A stretch of DNA of 64,000 nucleotides from Epiperipatus broadwayi (Eukaryota > Onychophora > Udeonychophora > Euonychophora > Peripatidae), in contig JAQFVV010000014.1 of the NCBI GenBank assembly GCA_028023455.1, positions 2,051,336 through 2,115,335 on the forward strand, written 5' to 3'. The notes under the pieces were generated by a model. It was not told where the DNA came from. It did no database searches and saw only the letters and a program-made list of their open reading frames with translations. Positions 63,696 through 64,000 of the stretch are shown piece after piece. Position numbers and translations under genes: made by a program. Positions within the stretch are counted from its first letter, which is position 1. The number at the start of each line of letters is the position of its first letter.

Positions 63696-64000
63696 GTAAA
63701 TAAGTTTGAATAGAAATAAGTACAAATCATTTTTACATCTCCTTATTTGTGTAAAACTAGGAAAATAAACAGCTGTGTCTCATTCAAAGGCTACTTTTTT
63801 CTTGTTGTCTAACAACCATCAAAATAACCATAACAATTATAGAATACCCTCCCATTTTCTGAAAATTAACCTGTATTTGCACATTAATTCTTTTATTAAC
63901 ATTTAATATTTTTACAGACAATTTTATTTTCAAAACAAATTTTAAAAGTAAACAAAGAAACAAATTTCTTAAGTCTTTAACTTGTTAACATATGATTTTC

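Overview
This window is nuclear DNA of a metazoan with a large, repeat-filled, very AT-rich genome. By eye about three quarters of the bases are A or T. Simple repeats are frequent, splice-like noncoding DNA dominates, and the only long open frame belongs to a retrotransposon. The mix of RTE-like and CR1/Jockey-like LINEs, a Penelope-like element with a GIY-YIG tail, a mariner relic, a hAT MITE and gag-bearing LTR elements fits an arthropod or another invertebrate, but I cannot name the species. I see no convincing host gene; one short candidate exon (minus strand, 530-751) is noted with low confidence.

Layout. 1,246-4,552: a complete RTE-type LINE with an intact 985-residue endonuclease/reverse transcriptase ORF, a (TGA)n tail and a 10-bp target duplication; this is the youngest-looking autonomous element. 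5,690-8,591: a decayed CR1/Jockey-like LINE, split by a small hammerhead-ribozyme element at 6,464-6,942. 13,703-14,547: an inverted-arm repeat with a 12-bp duplication. 14,645-15,045: the 3' end of another RTE copy. 18,756-19,366: an inverted-arm element related to the one at 6.5 kb. 23,405-24,959: a tRNA-like SINE head beside a ~1-kb element with ~140-bp terminal inverted repeats. 26,842-28,888: a decayed gag-like LTR-element interior. 35,204-43,916: an LTR retrotransposon on the minus strand with ~2.8-kb LTRs, a tRNA-Lys-type primer site, a polypurine tract and only a broken gag; its 3' LTR carries a perfect 399-bp hAT MITE. 44,780-46,203: a 454-bp hammerhead unit present twice in tandem and once inverted. 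46,990-47,960: a broken mariner transposase. 49,885-50,275 and 53,466-53,745: tandem repeats. 55,114-56,170: a TA-flanked pogo/Tigger-like MITE. 56,595-61,272: a Penelope-like element arranged as an inverted truncated copy joined to a partial tandem copy.

The most interesting content is a set of small noncoding elements (about 0.4-0.5-kb units at 6.5, 18.8 and 44.8 kb) that carry self-cleaving hammerhead ribozyme folds. They have long target duplications (10-17 bp) and tandem/inverted layouts. The helices are supported by compensating base changes between copies. Their layout mirrors that of the Penelope-like element in the same window, which suggests that Penelope-type machinery mobilises these retrozyme-like units through circular or multimeric RNA.
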